From: a virus
Virus record (IMG/VR): IMGVR_UViG_3300032294_001352
Span: 23,877 to 87,876 of that record
DNA: 64,000 nt
Direction: 5' to 3' (one strand)
Under the pieces are notes generated by a model. It had not been told where the DNA came from and made no database searches. It saw nothing but the letters and a program-made list of their open reading frames with translations. This document shows, piece by piece, positions 19,060-26,917 of this stretch (position 1 is the first letter of the stretch; each line of letters starts with the position of its first letter). The position numbers were made by a program, and so were the translations under genes.

Positions 19060-20052
19060 TTATTCACTCTTGCGACGTTTGCTCATCTTGCGAACTGGTG
19101 GCTTTATGTTTGGCACAGGCATCGTGGTATCTGGTCGCCGAGTTGGCGTTGGCTTTGGATACACAGGCATTGTGGTATCCGGCTTGCGAGTTGGCTTGGG
19201 CATTGGTGGTGGAGGAAGTGCCTTGCTCATCTTCTTTGCCGCACTACCCTTGCTGCCAACGTTCTTGGCACTTGTTGGTCGGCCCATGATGGCACCAGAT
19301 GGCATTTGCTCTACGACCATGGGCTTCTTTGCATTAGCAGCCGACATCATAGGAGCAGCATCATTCCATCGCTGCGCATCAATTTTGTCTTTGTTGCCTT
19401 TGCTCATCATGCCTTTTTTCGTATTGAACATGACCAACTTCTTGTCAATCTCGCTTTTGGTTGACTTGCCGCCCTTACTCATCTTAGTCGGATGTGACTC
19501 AGGTGCTTTCTGGCCATCAATGTACGCGCCTTGGCCTTTACCCATTCCCATTCCACGACTCATTCCAACTGGTTTGCCGCCACTCATGACTGGTCGTGTG
19601 ATAGGTTTTGGTGCTGGCATTGGTCGTGGCTGATTTGGCATTCCAGGCATAGGCATTCCAGGCTTTGGTGGCATTGTCACCTTGCTCATACCCTTGGCCA
19701 TCTTACCCATCCCACCACACTTACACATAGCACCCTTGCGCATCTTACTGCCGCACTCAGGACAACTCATACCCTTGGCCATTTTGCCATAGGTATCCAT
19801 CTCCACAAGGAGATCTGGATCGTAATCACGGATAACATCCTTTTCACTGCGATACGCAGCATCCTCTTTCTTCTTACGAGGCATGGGCTTTCCTTTCTGA
19901 AACGGATTCATTCCGCTCCGCAAATCCACCGGTGGCGTGCGCATCAGTGATGAACTGGTGTTGAACACGCCTGACTGCGGCATTGGACTAGATACTATCG
20001 TGCCACGAAGTGGCGTACGATACAGTGGAGATTGATCACGACGCTTATTCAT
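19060..20052 (-). CDS. Basic Met/Lys-rich protein with zinc-ribbon-like CPECG motif
   Basis: This protein of about 330 residues has no recognised family. Its centre has repeated M(A/S)KGM peptides around two Cys pairs (CPECGSKMRKGAMCKCGG), a likely small zinc ribbon. The second half shares cassettes with the 20261-20905 gene: GQGAYIDGQKAP, the DAQRWNDAAPMMSAANAK region and RPTSAKNVGSKGS, in a different order. The end is Pro/Lys-rich with two PTRRPDTTMPV-like repeats. The start at 20052 overlaps the upstream stop. An alternative ATG at 19884 has a better ribosome site (AAAGGAAAG), so the N-terminus is uncertain. Confidence 0.7.
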   Translation of the reverse strand: MNKRRDQSPLYRTPLRGTIVSSPMPQSGVFNTSSSLMRTPPVDLRSGMNPFQKGKPMPRKKKEDAAYRSEKDVIRDYDPDLLVEMDTYGKMAKGMSCPECGSKMRKGAMCKCGGMGKMAKGMSKVTMPPKPGMPMPGMPNQPRPMPAPKPITRPVMSGGKPVGMSRGMGMGKGQGAYIDGQKAPESHPTKMSKGGKSTKSEIDKKLVMFNTKKGMMSKGNKDKIDAQRWNDAAPMMSAANAKKPMVVEQMPSGAIMGRPTSAKNVGSKGSAAKKMSKALPPPPMPKPTRKPDTTMPVYPKPTPTRRPDTTMPVPNIKPPVRKMSKRRKSE

Positions 20053-20257
20053 CCCAGTGCTTTCGTGGGCGCTGGTATGAACCAACTTGCAAGTGCTTGA
20101 CGGACACCTCACGCAGTTTCTCTGGAAACGTGTCAAACGTCTGTGCCTTTGGTGGTGTCCGGTAGTTGGGCGCACGTTGGCCAAATGCATTGGCCTCATT
20201 GTACGTGCTGGCTTGCGGCACCTTGGTGTTAGCAGTCGTGCTTGATGGCTTAGACAT
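20045..20257 (-). CDS. Small protein carrying the 'LQVGSY' cassette
   Basis: This 70-residue protein follows an AAAGG site. It is hydrophilic (SKPSSTTANTKVPQAST) and ends with VSVKHLQVGSYQRPRKHWDE. The peptide (L)(Q/E)VGSY recurs twice in the protein at 20918-21868 (VSRLQVGSYKT and SRLEVGSYEAG). This gene therefore looks like a single-cassette member of the same set. Function unknown. Confidence 0.65.
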   Translation of the reverse strand: MSKPSSTTANTKVPQASTYNEANAFGQRAPNYRTPPKAQTFDTFPEKLREVSVKHLQVGSYQRPRKHWDE

Positions 20258-20260
20258 CTG

Positions 20261-20905
20261 CTAGCCTTTCTTGCGTGGGCGCATCGCCTTGGTCAGATCT
20301 GCACTTGCAGGCTTCCCATTGATGAATGCGCCTTGGCCTTTTGCCATCTTCTGTGAAGTACTTCCTTTGCTGCCCACGTTCTTTGCGCTAGTTGGCCGAG
20401 CAAGGATTTTTCCTTTGTTTGGGCCTTTGCTATCTAGGCTAGATGGCTGCATGGTAACGACAAGTGGACCTTGCTTTGCATTTGCCGCACTCATATTGTT
20501 GGCTGTGTTGGCCCATTGTTGTGCATCTTGCATTGCTTGACCACGAGGCGTTCGTTTGATTCCACCCCAGTACACCTCAGTGTCTTTGGGATTTTGAGGA
20601 ATATTCACGACTTTACTGACTTTGCGATTTGATGACGTTGATGATGCCGCACTCTTGACCATTCCTTTGGTTCGTCCACGATTAGGTTTGGCGCGCGACT
20701 CAAACATCATTGGTTCTTTCTCAGTGTAATACCGAGTACCAGTCTGATTGGAGATAGCGCGTGCTGGAACTTCTTGCATCATCATTCCAGCCGTGTTCTT
20801 TCCCTCAAGTTTTGCACCTGCAGCAGCCCAGTTCCTTGCCTCTTGCCGCACGCGTGGCAGTGGCGTTGCATCCTCAATAGGTTCAGTATTGCGTCGCTTC
20901 TTCAT
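20261..20905 (-). CDS. Basic cassette protein, paralogue of the 19060-20052 gene
   Basis: This 214-residue Lys/Ala-rich protein has no recognised family. Residues about 105-200 contain DAQQWANTANNMSAANAK, then LVVTMQPSS, RPTSAKNVGSKGS and KMAKGQGAFINGKPAS. All four have counterparts in the downstream gene at 19060-20052, where the GQGA(F/Y)I cassette comes before the others instead of after. That is direct evidence of cassette shuffling. ATG 20905 follows GGAGAG; an in-frame GTG at 20917 is less likely. Confidence 0.75.
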   Translation of the reverse strand: MKKRRNTEPIEDATPLPRVRQEARNWAAAGAKLEGKNTAGMMMQEVPARAISNQTGTRYYTEKEPMMFESRAKPNRGRTKGMVKSAASSTSSNRKVSKVVNIPQNPKDTEVYWGGIKRTPRGQAMQDAQQWANTANNMSAANAKQGPLVVTMQPSSLDSKGPNKGKILARPTSAKNVGSKGSTSQKMAKGQGAFINGKPASADLTKAMRPRKKG

Positions 20906-20917
20906 TGTGCTCTCCAC

Positions 20918-21868
20918 TTATTTCTCTGACGGAGTGTTACCAGCCTTGGGATTGGTCTTGTATGAACCAACCTGCAGCCGTGACACGCTCACATCCTTAA
21001 AGCCACGATCCGGCACGTTGTCATTGGTTTCCGTGTACTGCGTCTTCTTTGCGGCATTCAAGCCTTTGGTCCACGGACCACGACCAGTCTGCGTCTTTCC
21101 GGCCTCATACGAACCAACTTCCAACCGGCTAATGCTTGGAGTCTTAGCATCCGTTGGATTGGCAATCTTCTGAATACGATCCCCGTTACCCATGGTGGTC
21201 ATTCCTTTCTTGATGGTAGCAGTACGCTGCCCAGTTGTCATACCTTTTTCCATCTTTGCCGCATCTTTACCACGAGGCATTCTGATGGGTGGAAGTATAT
21301 CCCGATATTTGGTGTGCAACTCATAAAAGTTGTACTTCCCTGGCTTGATGGTAACACCCTTGAATGTTACCGGTTTCTTCAGTTCAAAATTACCCCTGTC
21401 ATCTGGTTGCGTAGCGATTGGTTTTAACCACGCTGGTAATTGTGGAAACTTAGATGGTTTTGGTCGTGGATTATTTGGATTCCAAAGATTCCTATCATCT
21501 TGTGCCGCAGGTTTAGGTGCACTTACACTTGCACTTGATGATGGCTTAGGAGCAGGTGTTGACGTTGGCTTTGGAGCGGATACCGTTGACGTTGGTGTAC
21601 TTACTCGTGGTGGTGTCATGCGTGATGCAACCGTAGGAGCAGGAGTAACTGCCGCTTGCACAGTAGGCTTGGGTAACTGTGGAGTTGCAGATGGCATTGA
21701 CTGAGATGGTTTGGCTGGCTGAAATGGGAGCAACGGCTTTCCATACTGGGGCTTGGTTGATCCCTGATTCATAGGTATTGCAGCGTTCTTGTGCATCCGC
21801 TTGTTCGCACAGGTGCAATTCTTCATGCCGCATACCGGACAAATCCCCTTGCGCGTATGTTTGGCCAA
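20918..21868 (-). CDS. Pro/Thr/Lys-rich protein with N-terminal Cys cluster, TTG start
   Basis: This is a 316-residue protein. The N-terminus has CPVCGMKNCTCANKR, a probable zinc knuckle. Residues about 45-120 are a Pro/Ala/Thr/Ser linker. Residues about 130-200 look folded (NLWNPNNPRPKPSKFPQLPA; FKGVTIKPGKYNFYELHTKY). The C-terminal third carries MEKGMTTGQRTATIKKGM and two VGSY cassettes. The start is TTG at 21868, five bases after AAAGGGGGTGAT, an almost perfect anti-Shine-Dalgarno complement. It is the first gene of the five-gene minus operon, read from a promoter at about 21897-21924. Function unknown. Confidence 0.7.
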   Translation of the reverse strand: MAKHTRKGICPVCGMKNCTCANKRMHKNAAIPMNQGSTKPQYGKPLLPFQPAKPSQSMPSATPQLPKPTVQAAVTPAPTVASRMTPPRVSTPTSTVSAPKPTSTPAPKPSSSASVSAPKPAAQDDRNLWNPNNPRPKPSKFPQLPAWLKPIATQPDDRGNFELKKPVTFKGVTIKPGKYNFYELHTKYRDILPPIRMPRGKDAAKMEKGMTTGQRTATIKKGMTTMGNGDRIQKIANPTDAKTPSISRLEVGSYEAGKTQTGRGPWTKGLNAAKKTQYTETNDNVPDRGFKDVSVSRLQVGSYKTNPKAGNTPSEK

Positions 21869-21896
21869 AGCATCACCCCCTTTCAGTGAATTGTAC

Positions 21897-21924
21897 TCTA
21901 TACGTATAATAAATCATACGTCAA
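21897..21924 (-). promoter_or_regulatory. Divergent promoter region
   Basis: On the minus strand TTGACG (21919-21924) and TATAGA (21897-21902) are 16 bases apart, upstream of the 21868 gene. On the plus strand TATAAT lies at 21905-21910, upstream of the small terminase, but its -35 box is weak. The two start regions overlap, so the operons may compete. Confidence 0.5.
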
Positions 21925-21944
21925 TAGATTGTATGGAGGAATAG

Positions 21945-22490
21945 ATGGCAAAGCAGCAGAAAACATCACCAAAAGCCATAAAAGCAGCAGAAACTGCGTT
22001 GCGTGCCTTGGAACTGCGTAAGGCCGGAGCAACCTACGAAACCATAGCCCAGATGCTCGGCTATGCGTCTAAGTCAACGGCTTTCACGGCTGTCAACAGA
22101 ATCATGAGTCAAACCAAACGCGAGGCAACCAAAGAAGCGTTTGAGATGGAACTGCGGCGCCTAGATGATTTGATGATGACGCTCTGGCCACTGGCGCGTG
22201 CTGGTGACAACATGGCTGCCATTGATCGAGTGCTCAGAATCATGGAACGTCGTGCCAAACTGCTTGGCCTAGACGCACCTGAGAAATCACAGCAGCAGAT
22301 TCAGCAGATTATCCGTGTGCAGTATGAAGACGTACAATTCCAGCCCACGGAGTTTGAACCAGATGTTCCACTGCCGCAGTTAAACGCACCAACCGTAGAA
22401 GTGGTCTACGAGGATGAGGCTGAAGAAACACTTGATGATGAGCATATGATAGAAGAAGATGAACAAGATGATGACGATCGTGAGGATTGA
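21945..22490 (+). CDS. terS: Small terminase subunit-like protein
   Basis: This 181-residue protein has an N-terminal helix-turn-helix (residues about 15-55, LELRKAGATYETIAQMLGYA then KSTAFTAVNRIM). A helical segment typical of terminase small subunit-like proteins follows (RRLDDLMMTLWPLARAGDNM; VLRIMERRAKLLGLDAPE). The C-terminus is strongly acidic (EEDEQDDDDRED). It would bind packaging sites and activate the large subunit. The gene lies 28 kb from the large terminase, an unusual separation. ATG 21945 follows a GGAGG site. Confidence 0.75.
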   Translation: MAKQQKTSPKAIKAAETALRALELRKAGATYETIAQMLGYASKSTAFTAVNRIMSQTKREATKEAFEMELRRLDDLMMTLWPLARAGDNMAAIDRVLRIMERRAKLLGLDAPEKSQQQIQQIIRVQYEDVQFQPTEFEPDVPLPQLNAPTVEVVYEDEAEETLDDEHMIEEDEQDDDDRED

Positions 22491-22492
22491 TT

Positions 22493-22951
22493 ATGGGGCG
22501 CAATCGAAAAAAGTCTGGCGTAGGCGCAGTGACTGCGGCACCGGCACCACCGGAGCGTGGTGGTGAGCGTGTGCGAATGGATCGTGCGTTCAATCAACTT
22601 CCGGTGGATCGCATCATTCAAGAACTGCGTGACAACGTCAGTTTTAACCTACCAGACGTAGAAGACACGTACCGTGAGCGTGACACCGGATTCTCTATAG
22701 ATAACCGTCAGGAAATGCAAGACTTCATTGACCAGTTGATGAGTGCGAAGCGGCAAGATGGTTCATGGGATATGAACGCACTGGATGCAGCAGCGCAATA
22801 CTTCCAAGACGCTCCGTCACGCGAAGTGTTTTTCCCTGATAATAAAGCAAGAATTGGTGACTTTGGTGAGGAACTGGCTGGCTTCTTACGAGATGTGCGG
22901 CAAGCGTATGAACGTGGTGGTGACGAGGCAGTTCGTCAGTTAGGAGTGTAG
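22493..22951 (+). CDS. MGRNRKK-leader protein 1, unknown core
   Basis: This 152-residue protein begins MGRNRKKSGVGAV, the leader shared by seven proteins here. A Pro/Ala linker (TAAPAPPERGG) follows, then an acidic helical core (ELRDNVSFNLPDVEDTY; FGEELAGFLRDVRQAYER) of no known family. It starts 2 bases after the small terminase stop. ATG 22493 is preferred over an in-frame TTG at 22487 because all family members begin at this methionine. A role as a virion or ejected protein is inferred only from the leader and its neighbours. Confidence 0.8.
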   Translation: MGRNRKKSGVGAVTAAPAPPERGGERVRMDRAFNQLPVDRIIQELRDNVSFNLPDVEDTYRERDTGFSIDNRQEMQDFIDQLMSAKRQDGSWDMNALDAAAQYFQDAPSREVFFPDNKARIGDFGEELAGFLRDVRQAYERGGDEAVRQLGV

Positions 22952-22952
22952 T

Positions 22953-23849
22953 ATGCCATTTGTGATGCAAGAGCGACCAGACGGCCGGATTAACGTCGTC
23001 AATCCAATTACTGGGGAAGTCAAAGGCACGCACAAGAACAAGCGGCAAGCGTTGGCACAGATGCGTGCGTTGTACGCCAATGTACCAGATGCAATGCAGA
23101 AGCGTCGTAACAATGAACCGACCAATCCGCAACTGTGGATGCAGGCCAAGAACCAGGCTAAGCGTCGATTCACGGTGTATCCATCAGCCTATGCCAATGC
23201 GTGGGCAGCACGGTGGTATAAGGAGCATGGAGGTGGATGGAAAGAAGCATCATCACCACCGACGGAAACGCGTGATCCACGGAGCGTACAGAAAGATCTG
23301 CGTGAGTGGTTTAAGGAAGACTGGGTGGACATCTCTAAGCCTATCCGTGAGAACGGAAAGATTGTTGGCTATGAGCAATGCGGCAGGGCTGAGGCTGAGG
23401 CCTCTGAGGGTGGTTATCCCAAGTGTCTGCCCAAAGCCAAAGCAATGAAGTTGTCAGAGATGGACCGGTTGAAACTGATTGCACGGAAGCGTCGTGCTGG
23501 TACGCCAACGGATGGCAAACCTATCATGACAAGCAGCATGACGAAGAAAGCGGCAACGGCTAAGGCACTCTTACAGAAGATGCAGCGGATGTATCAACCT
23601 GAGGAATGGGTGGACATTACCAAGCCTATCCGTGACAACGCAGGATTGATTGTGGGCTTTCAAGATGTCACCTACAAAAAGGAAGCCAAGTTTCCTATGC
23701 GTCGTCAGCAGGCTGTCAAGATGACGGAGCAAGAGCGGCAAGCACTTATCCGCAATCGCTTTGGCCACATGCTTACGGATGATGGTGTACCAGTTGCGTC
23801 AAAGAAAGAAAAGACCATGAAGAAGTATGGTCGGTACAAGCGTCAGTAG
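22953..23849 (+). CDS. DUF5872-type basic protein with duplicated motif
   Basis: This 298-residue basic protein contains RRFTVYPSAYANAWAARWYK (residues about 70-90) and then LREWFKEDWVDISKP. Both are hallmarks of the DUF5872-type proteins found in many environmental phages. The segment EEWVDITKPIRDNAGLIVGF near residue 215 repeats WVDISKPIRENGKIVGYE near residue 120, an internal duplication. The N-terminus has a small motif (GRINVVNPITGEVKGTH) seen in similar phage proteins. The function of the family is unknown to me. A TAGGAG site precedes ATG 22953. It sits between two leader-bearing genes but lacks the leader itself. Confidence 0.75.
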   Translation: MPFVMQERPDGRINVVNPITGEVKGTHKNKRQALAQMRALYANVPDAMQKRRNNEPTNPQLWMQAKNQAKRRFTVYPSAYANAWAARWYKEHGGGWKEASSPPTETRDPRSVQKDLREWFKEDWVDISKPIRENGKIVGYEQCGRAEAEASEGGYPKCLPKAKAMKLSEMDRLKLIARKRRAGTPTDGKPIMTSSMTKKAATAKALLQKMQRMYQPEEWVDITKPIRDNAGLIVGFQDVTYKKEAKFPMRRQQAVKMTEQERQALIRNRFGHMLTDDGVPVASKKEKTMKKYGRYKRQ

Positions 23850-23863
23850 CACTGAGGAAACAC

Positions 23864-24691
23864 ATGGGAAGAAATCGCAAACCATCTCGGGAAGTTGCAG
23901 CACCTGCGGCAAGTGTGGAGTCCGTGAGCAAACGGATTAACACCACGCTTGAAGACGCACTCTGGTCCATGTCCACACAAGGCCTCATCTATGATGGCGA
24001 GTACGTGGTGCGTGACAATCTGGCCGACGAAGCCTTTCGAGATGGAATGCGTTATCTGGGGCTGAATCCAGATCGGCCTCGCGATGTGGAGATTATTGCG
24101 GCAGCCATAGGAATCTTTGGCGAGGAAGAAAGTGACATCTACGTGCGCCCAGCAGATGCTCAGTACGATATGGGAATCATATCCATGAGCATGGCTGCAG
24201 AAGCCCAACGTGGATTCAAAGTGCTGCCAGATAAAGTGGTCGTGGAAAACGTGTCATTTGCCAAAGGCCTCACTCCGTCAGACAACATTGGCTATGCAAT
24301 GCTCGTGCGGCAAGCGTGGGCACTCCGAAAGATCGGTGAGCGATTAGGCAAACCAGTGGTAGTCAGCACGTCAGCACTCAGTGATGATGACTACTGGAAA
24401 GGCGTGCAAGTGTGGCCAAAGATGGGCTACAACTTCCCACTCACAGGTATTATCCGTGAGCGTGCCATGGCCAATGGCTTCCAAGCACGCAACACTCCGG
24501 AACTGATGACTGAAGTCAATGCCGCAGGCGAAACAGGATACGATGCGTGGGGCAGGATCGTTAGTGAGGCGTTGAAATACATGCCAGACAAAGAACTCCG
24601 TATCCGTGGCAGCATGACGGTGACGGATGACAATGATACTGGACTTCAGGTGTTGTTGAACTATGGGCGGCAAAAAGGAATATTGGAGTAG
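23864..24691 (+). CDS. MGRNRKP-leader protein 2, GNAT-like core
   Basis: The 275-residue protein starts MGRNRKPSREVAAPAA, a variant of the shared leader. The core at residues about 125-200 has VVENVSFAKGLTPSDNIGYA, then LVRQAWALRKIGERLGKPVV and VWPKMGYNF. This pattern (G-x-G-Y-A-M, amphipathic helix, lG-K-P-V, then W-P-K-x-G-Y) resembles GNAT-type acyltransferase domains embedded in phage virion or polyvalent proteins. It is paralogous to the next two genes: all three end this region with MTEVNAxGExGYD-like sequence and then a DNDxGLQVLxNYGRQKGI motif, clearest here and in the 25820 gene. Catalysis is unproven. Confidence 0.75.
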   Translation: MGRNRKPSREVAAPAASVESVSKRINTTLEDALWSMSTQGLIYDGEYVVRDNLADEAFRDGMRYLGLNPDRPRDVEIIAAAIGIFGEEESDIYVRPADAQYDMGIISMSMAAEAQRGFKVLPDKVVVENVSFAKGLTPSDNIGYAMLVRQAWALRKIGERLGKPVVVSTSALSDDDYWKGVQVWPKMGYNFPLTGIIRERAMANGFQARNTPELMTEVNAAGETGYDAWGRIVSEALKYMPDKELRIRGSMTVTDDNDTGLQVLLNYGRQKGILE

Positions 24692-24694
24692 CAC

Positions 24695-25816
24695 ATGGGC
24701 AGGAATCGACGTAAAGCCGGAGTAGGTGCTGTGGAGCGTGCAGTCTATGACATCTTTGGCAACATCATTGGCCAAGAAGATGACGTTGCTCCTACTCCTA
24801 CGGAAACCATCACTACCATATCCGATCCTGACTTTGAACACGTAGATACCACCGTGTTCAATCCTGTGGCATACTCTGCAACGTTACAAACTATGCTCAA
24901 AGAGCAATATGCTGATATGAATCAAGTGATCTCTATAGGAATGGAGTATTTGAAATCTATATCTGGCAATTCTCAGGATGACTGGATAATAAATAACATG
25001 CCGCAAGTACAAACTGTAAAAGGAATGATTGCATTAGGATTAGATCCTCAAGTACCGTCTGATAGACGTTTATATACTGATTTAATATCAGGAACAAGCA
25101 ATTTTTATTCAGGTAAGTGGAATCCCTCACCTGAAGAAAGAAAGGAAATGCGAAAGCAAGATGCATCTGTACCTGATACTGGAGATGTAGAGTTTGAAGT
25201 AGGATTCAGCAGACGCATTAAAGTAGATAATCCAACAAAAGTAGTAATATCCAATGTGTCATTTTCAGCATCAAAGACTGCTCCTCCAGGAATTGGCTAT
25301 ATGATGATTGCACGTCAGATTAGTGCCGCGCGTCAACTTGCAAAAAAATTAGGAAAACCAGTAGAGATTGAAACAACTGCTCATAACTCAGAACAATCAC
25401 AAAAAACAAAGAAGGGTAATACCGGTTTTCACGTTTGGCCAAAACTTGGCTATGTCTTTGAGATTCCTGAAACCGTCAAAGTTGAATTGCGTCGCATGGG
25501 ATTTACAGACAAACAAATGAACAATTCAGCAACACTGATGCAAAGCCGAAATCCACAAGGCCAACTTGGTTTTGACGTGTGGAGTAAAGCACTAGTAGCA
25601 GAAGGTGATAGTAAGTGGGCTGTGAATGGAAGAACAGTCATAAATCCGAATGCATCAACACCATCACCTGCTGAGCAAGTCACGATTGCCTACGGAAAGC
25701 GCAAAGGCTATCTCAAAATGCAGCAGAATAAGCGGCAAAACAATGACGTGTTCCTCAGTTCAGAAGATGACGCAATCCTACGTGACGTGTGGGCTTCCAT
25801 GGGAAGATTGGAGTAG
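24695..25816 (+). CDS. MGRNRRK-leader protein 3, GNAT-like core of unusual AT content
   Basis: This 373-residue protein begins with the longer leader MGRNRRKAGVGAVERAVYDI, continuing FGNIIGQED. The core (about 180-290) has VVISNVSFSASKTAPPGIGY, ARQLAKKLGKPVEIETTA and VWPKLGYVFEIPE, parallel to its neighbours. The C-terminus (LSSEDDAILRDVW) matches the C-terminus of the next gene. The middle, about 24930-25400, is clearly richer in A/T than its flanks (I hand-count about 35-37% GC in two 60-base lines), with AAA, ATA and TTA codons. The 5' leader and 3' end look like the neighbouring genes. This suggests the core was replaced by recombination while the leader was kept. Confidence 0.78.
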   Translation: MGRNRRKAGVGAVERAVYDIFGNIIGQEDDVAPTPTETITTISDPDFEHVDTTVFNPVAYSATLQTMLKEQYADMNQVISIGMEYLKSISGNSQDDWIINNMPQVQTVKGMIALGLDPQVPSDRRLYTDLISGTSNFYSGKWNPSPEERKEMRKQDASVPDTGDVEFEVGFSRRIKVDNPTKVVISNVSFSASKTAPPGIGYMMIARQISAARQLAKKLGKPVEIETTAHNSEQSQKTKKGNTGFHVWPKLGYVFEIPETVKVELRRMGFTDKQMNNSATLMQSRNPQGQLGFDVWSKALVAEGDSKWAVNGRTVINPNASTPSPAEQVTIAYGKRKGYLKMQQNKRQNNDVFLSSEDDAILRDVWASMGRLE

Positions 25817-25819
25817 CAG

Positions 25820-26893
25820 ATGGGCAGAAACCGGAAAAAGGCTGGTGTGGGCGCGGTTGAACGTGCTATCTACGATATTTTTGGCAACGTGATTGGCCAA
25901 GAAGATGAGAATGCGGCACCTGCTCCGGTGAGCGATCAACCAGTCATTCTTACCGGAGCGGAACTCACGCGCCAGTTAGGTGACACCAGTGGATTCTCAC
26001 CCAATGTCCGGAAGTTGTTCACTGACGTGGAATCACCTATCGTCACCAATGATCCGCGCGTACAAAAGAACATGCGGCAACTGGGATTGGATGACACCAA
26101 TCCTGAGCATCGCCGAATCTTTCGCATTCTGTTTGGCTTACATGAAGGCACTGGGAAAATGGAGCATCCCAATCCGGCCATCTTGGTGAATGATGACCAA
26201 GAGATTATAGACGCCGATGCCGCATTCTCCGTTGGATCACGTGGGAAGTTCGCAGGTGTGGATCGTGCAGCAAACTCCACAATGCGTCTGGCCATCATCA
26301 AAGGCGATAACGTCATCATTGAGAATCACACCTACGTGATGACGGATCCGAATGAGCAGATGCAAGGTGCTGGCTATGCCATGCTCCGGATGCAGGCCTA
26401 TGCCGCACGCAGACTCAATGAGATAACTGGGCGCAACGTCACCATCCGGACCACAGCACTCTCACGAGATGCACGGCTTGATCCGAATGGGATAGAGTGG
26501 GTGGGTGCGCATACGTGGCCAAAGTTAGGCTATGACTTTGACTTCAACGATCCGCGCGTGCCTAGTGATTTGGTGGAATCACTCCGTGCCGCAGGCTTCA
26601 AGAGTATGCGTAGCAGCGACTTGATGAGTGAAGTCAACGCAGATGGTGAGCGTGGCTATGACGTGTGGCCGTTCATTGTGGATGAGATTCTAAGCATTGA
26701 TGGCCAACTGAGCATGAAAGGCACCATGAACGTCACCAATGACAACGATCGTGGACTCCAAGTCATGCAGAACTATGGGCGGCAAAAGGGAATCGTTAAG
26801 GGTGGCACGACGCGCAACGTGGGTGGCGTGGATGGGATTACACTGACTGGGATGGATAACGATATTCTTCGCCAACTGTGGCAGCAGATATAG
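25820..26893 (+). CDS. MGRNRKK-leader protein 4, GNAT-like core
   Basis: This 357-residue protein starts MGRNRKKAGVGAVERAIYDI and continues FGNVIGQEDE. The core (about 170-250) carries VIIENHTYVMTDPNEQMQGA, then GYAMLRMQAYAARRLNEITG and HTWPKLGYDFDF, the same order as the two upstream paralogues. The end has MNVTNDNDRGLQVMQNYGRQ and then a short LTGMDNDILRQLW motif. It starts 4 bases after the upstream stop in a tight row ending at the endolysin. The domain resembles GNAT folds, and the ligand is unknown. The leader is nearly identical in protein to gene 3 and the 45130 gene but uses different codons. Confidence 0.78.
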   Translation: MGRNRKKAGVGAVERAIYDIFGNVIGQEDENAAPAPVSDQPVILTGAELTRQLGDTSGFSPNVRKLFTDVESPIVTNDPRVQKNMRQLGLDDTNPEHRRIFRILFGLHEGTGKMEHPNPAILVNDDQEIIDADAAFSVGSRGKFAGVDRAANSTMRLAIIKGDNVIIENHTYVMTDPNEQMQGAGYAMLRMQAYAARRLNEITGRNVTIRTTALSRDARLDPNGIEWVGAHTWPKLGYDFDFNDPRVPSDLVESLRAAGFKSMRSSDLMSEVNADGERGYDVWPFIVDEILSIDGQLSMKGTMNVTNDNDRGLQVMQNYGRQKGIVKGGTTRNVGGVDGITLTGMDNDILRQLWQQI

Positions 26894-26917
26894 GCGGCAT
26901 GTAGATAGGAGATTGCT

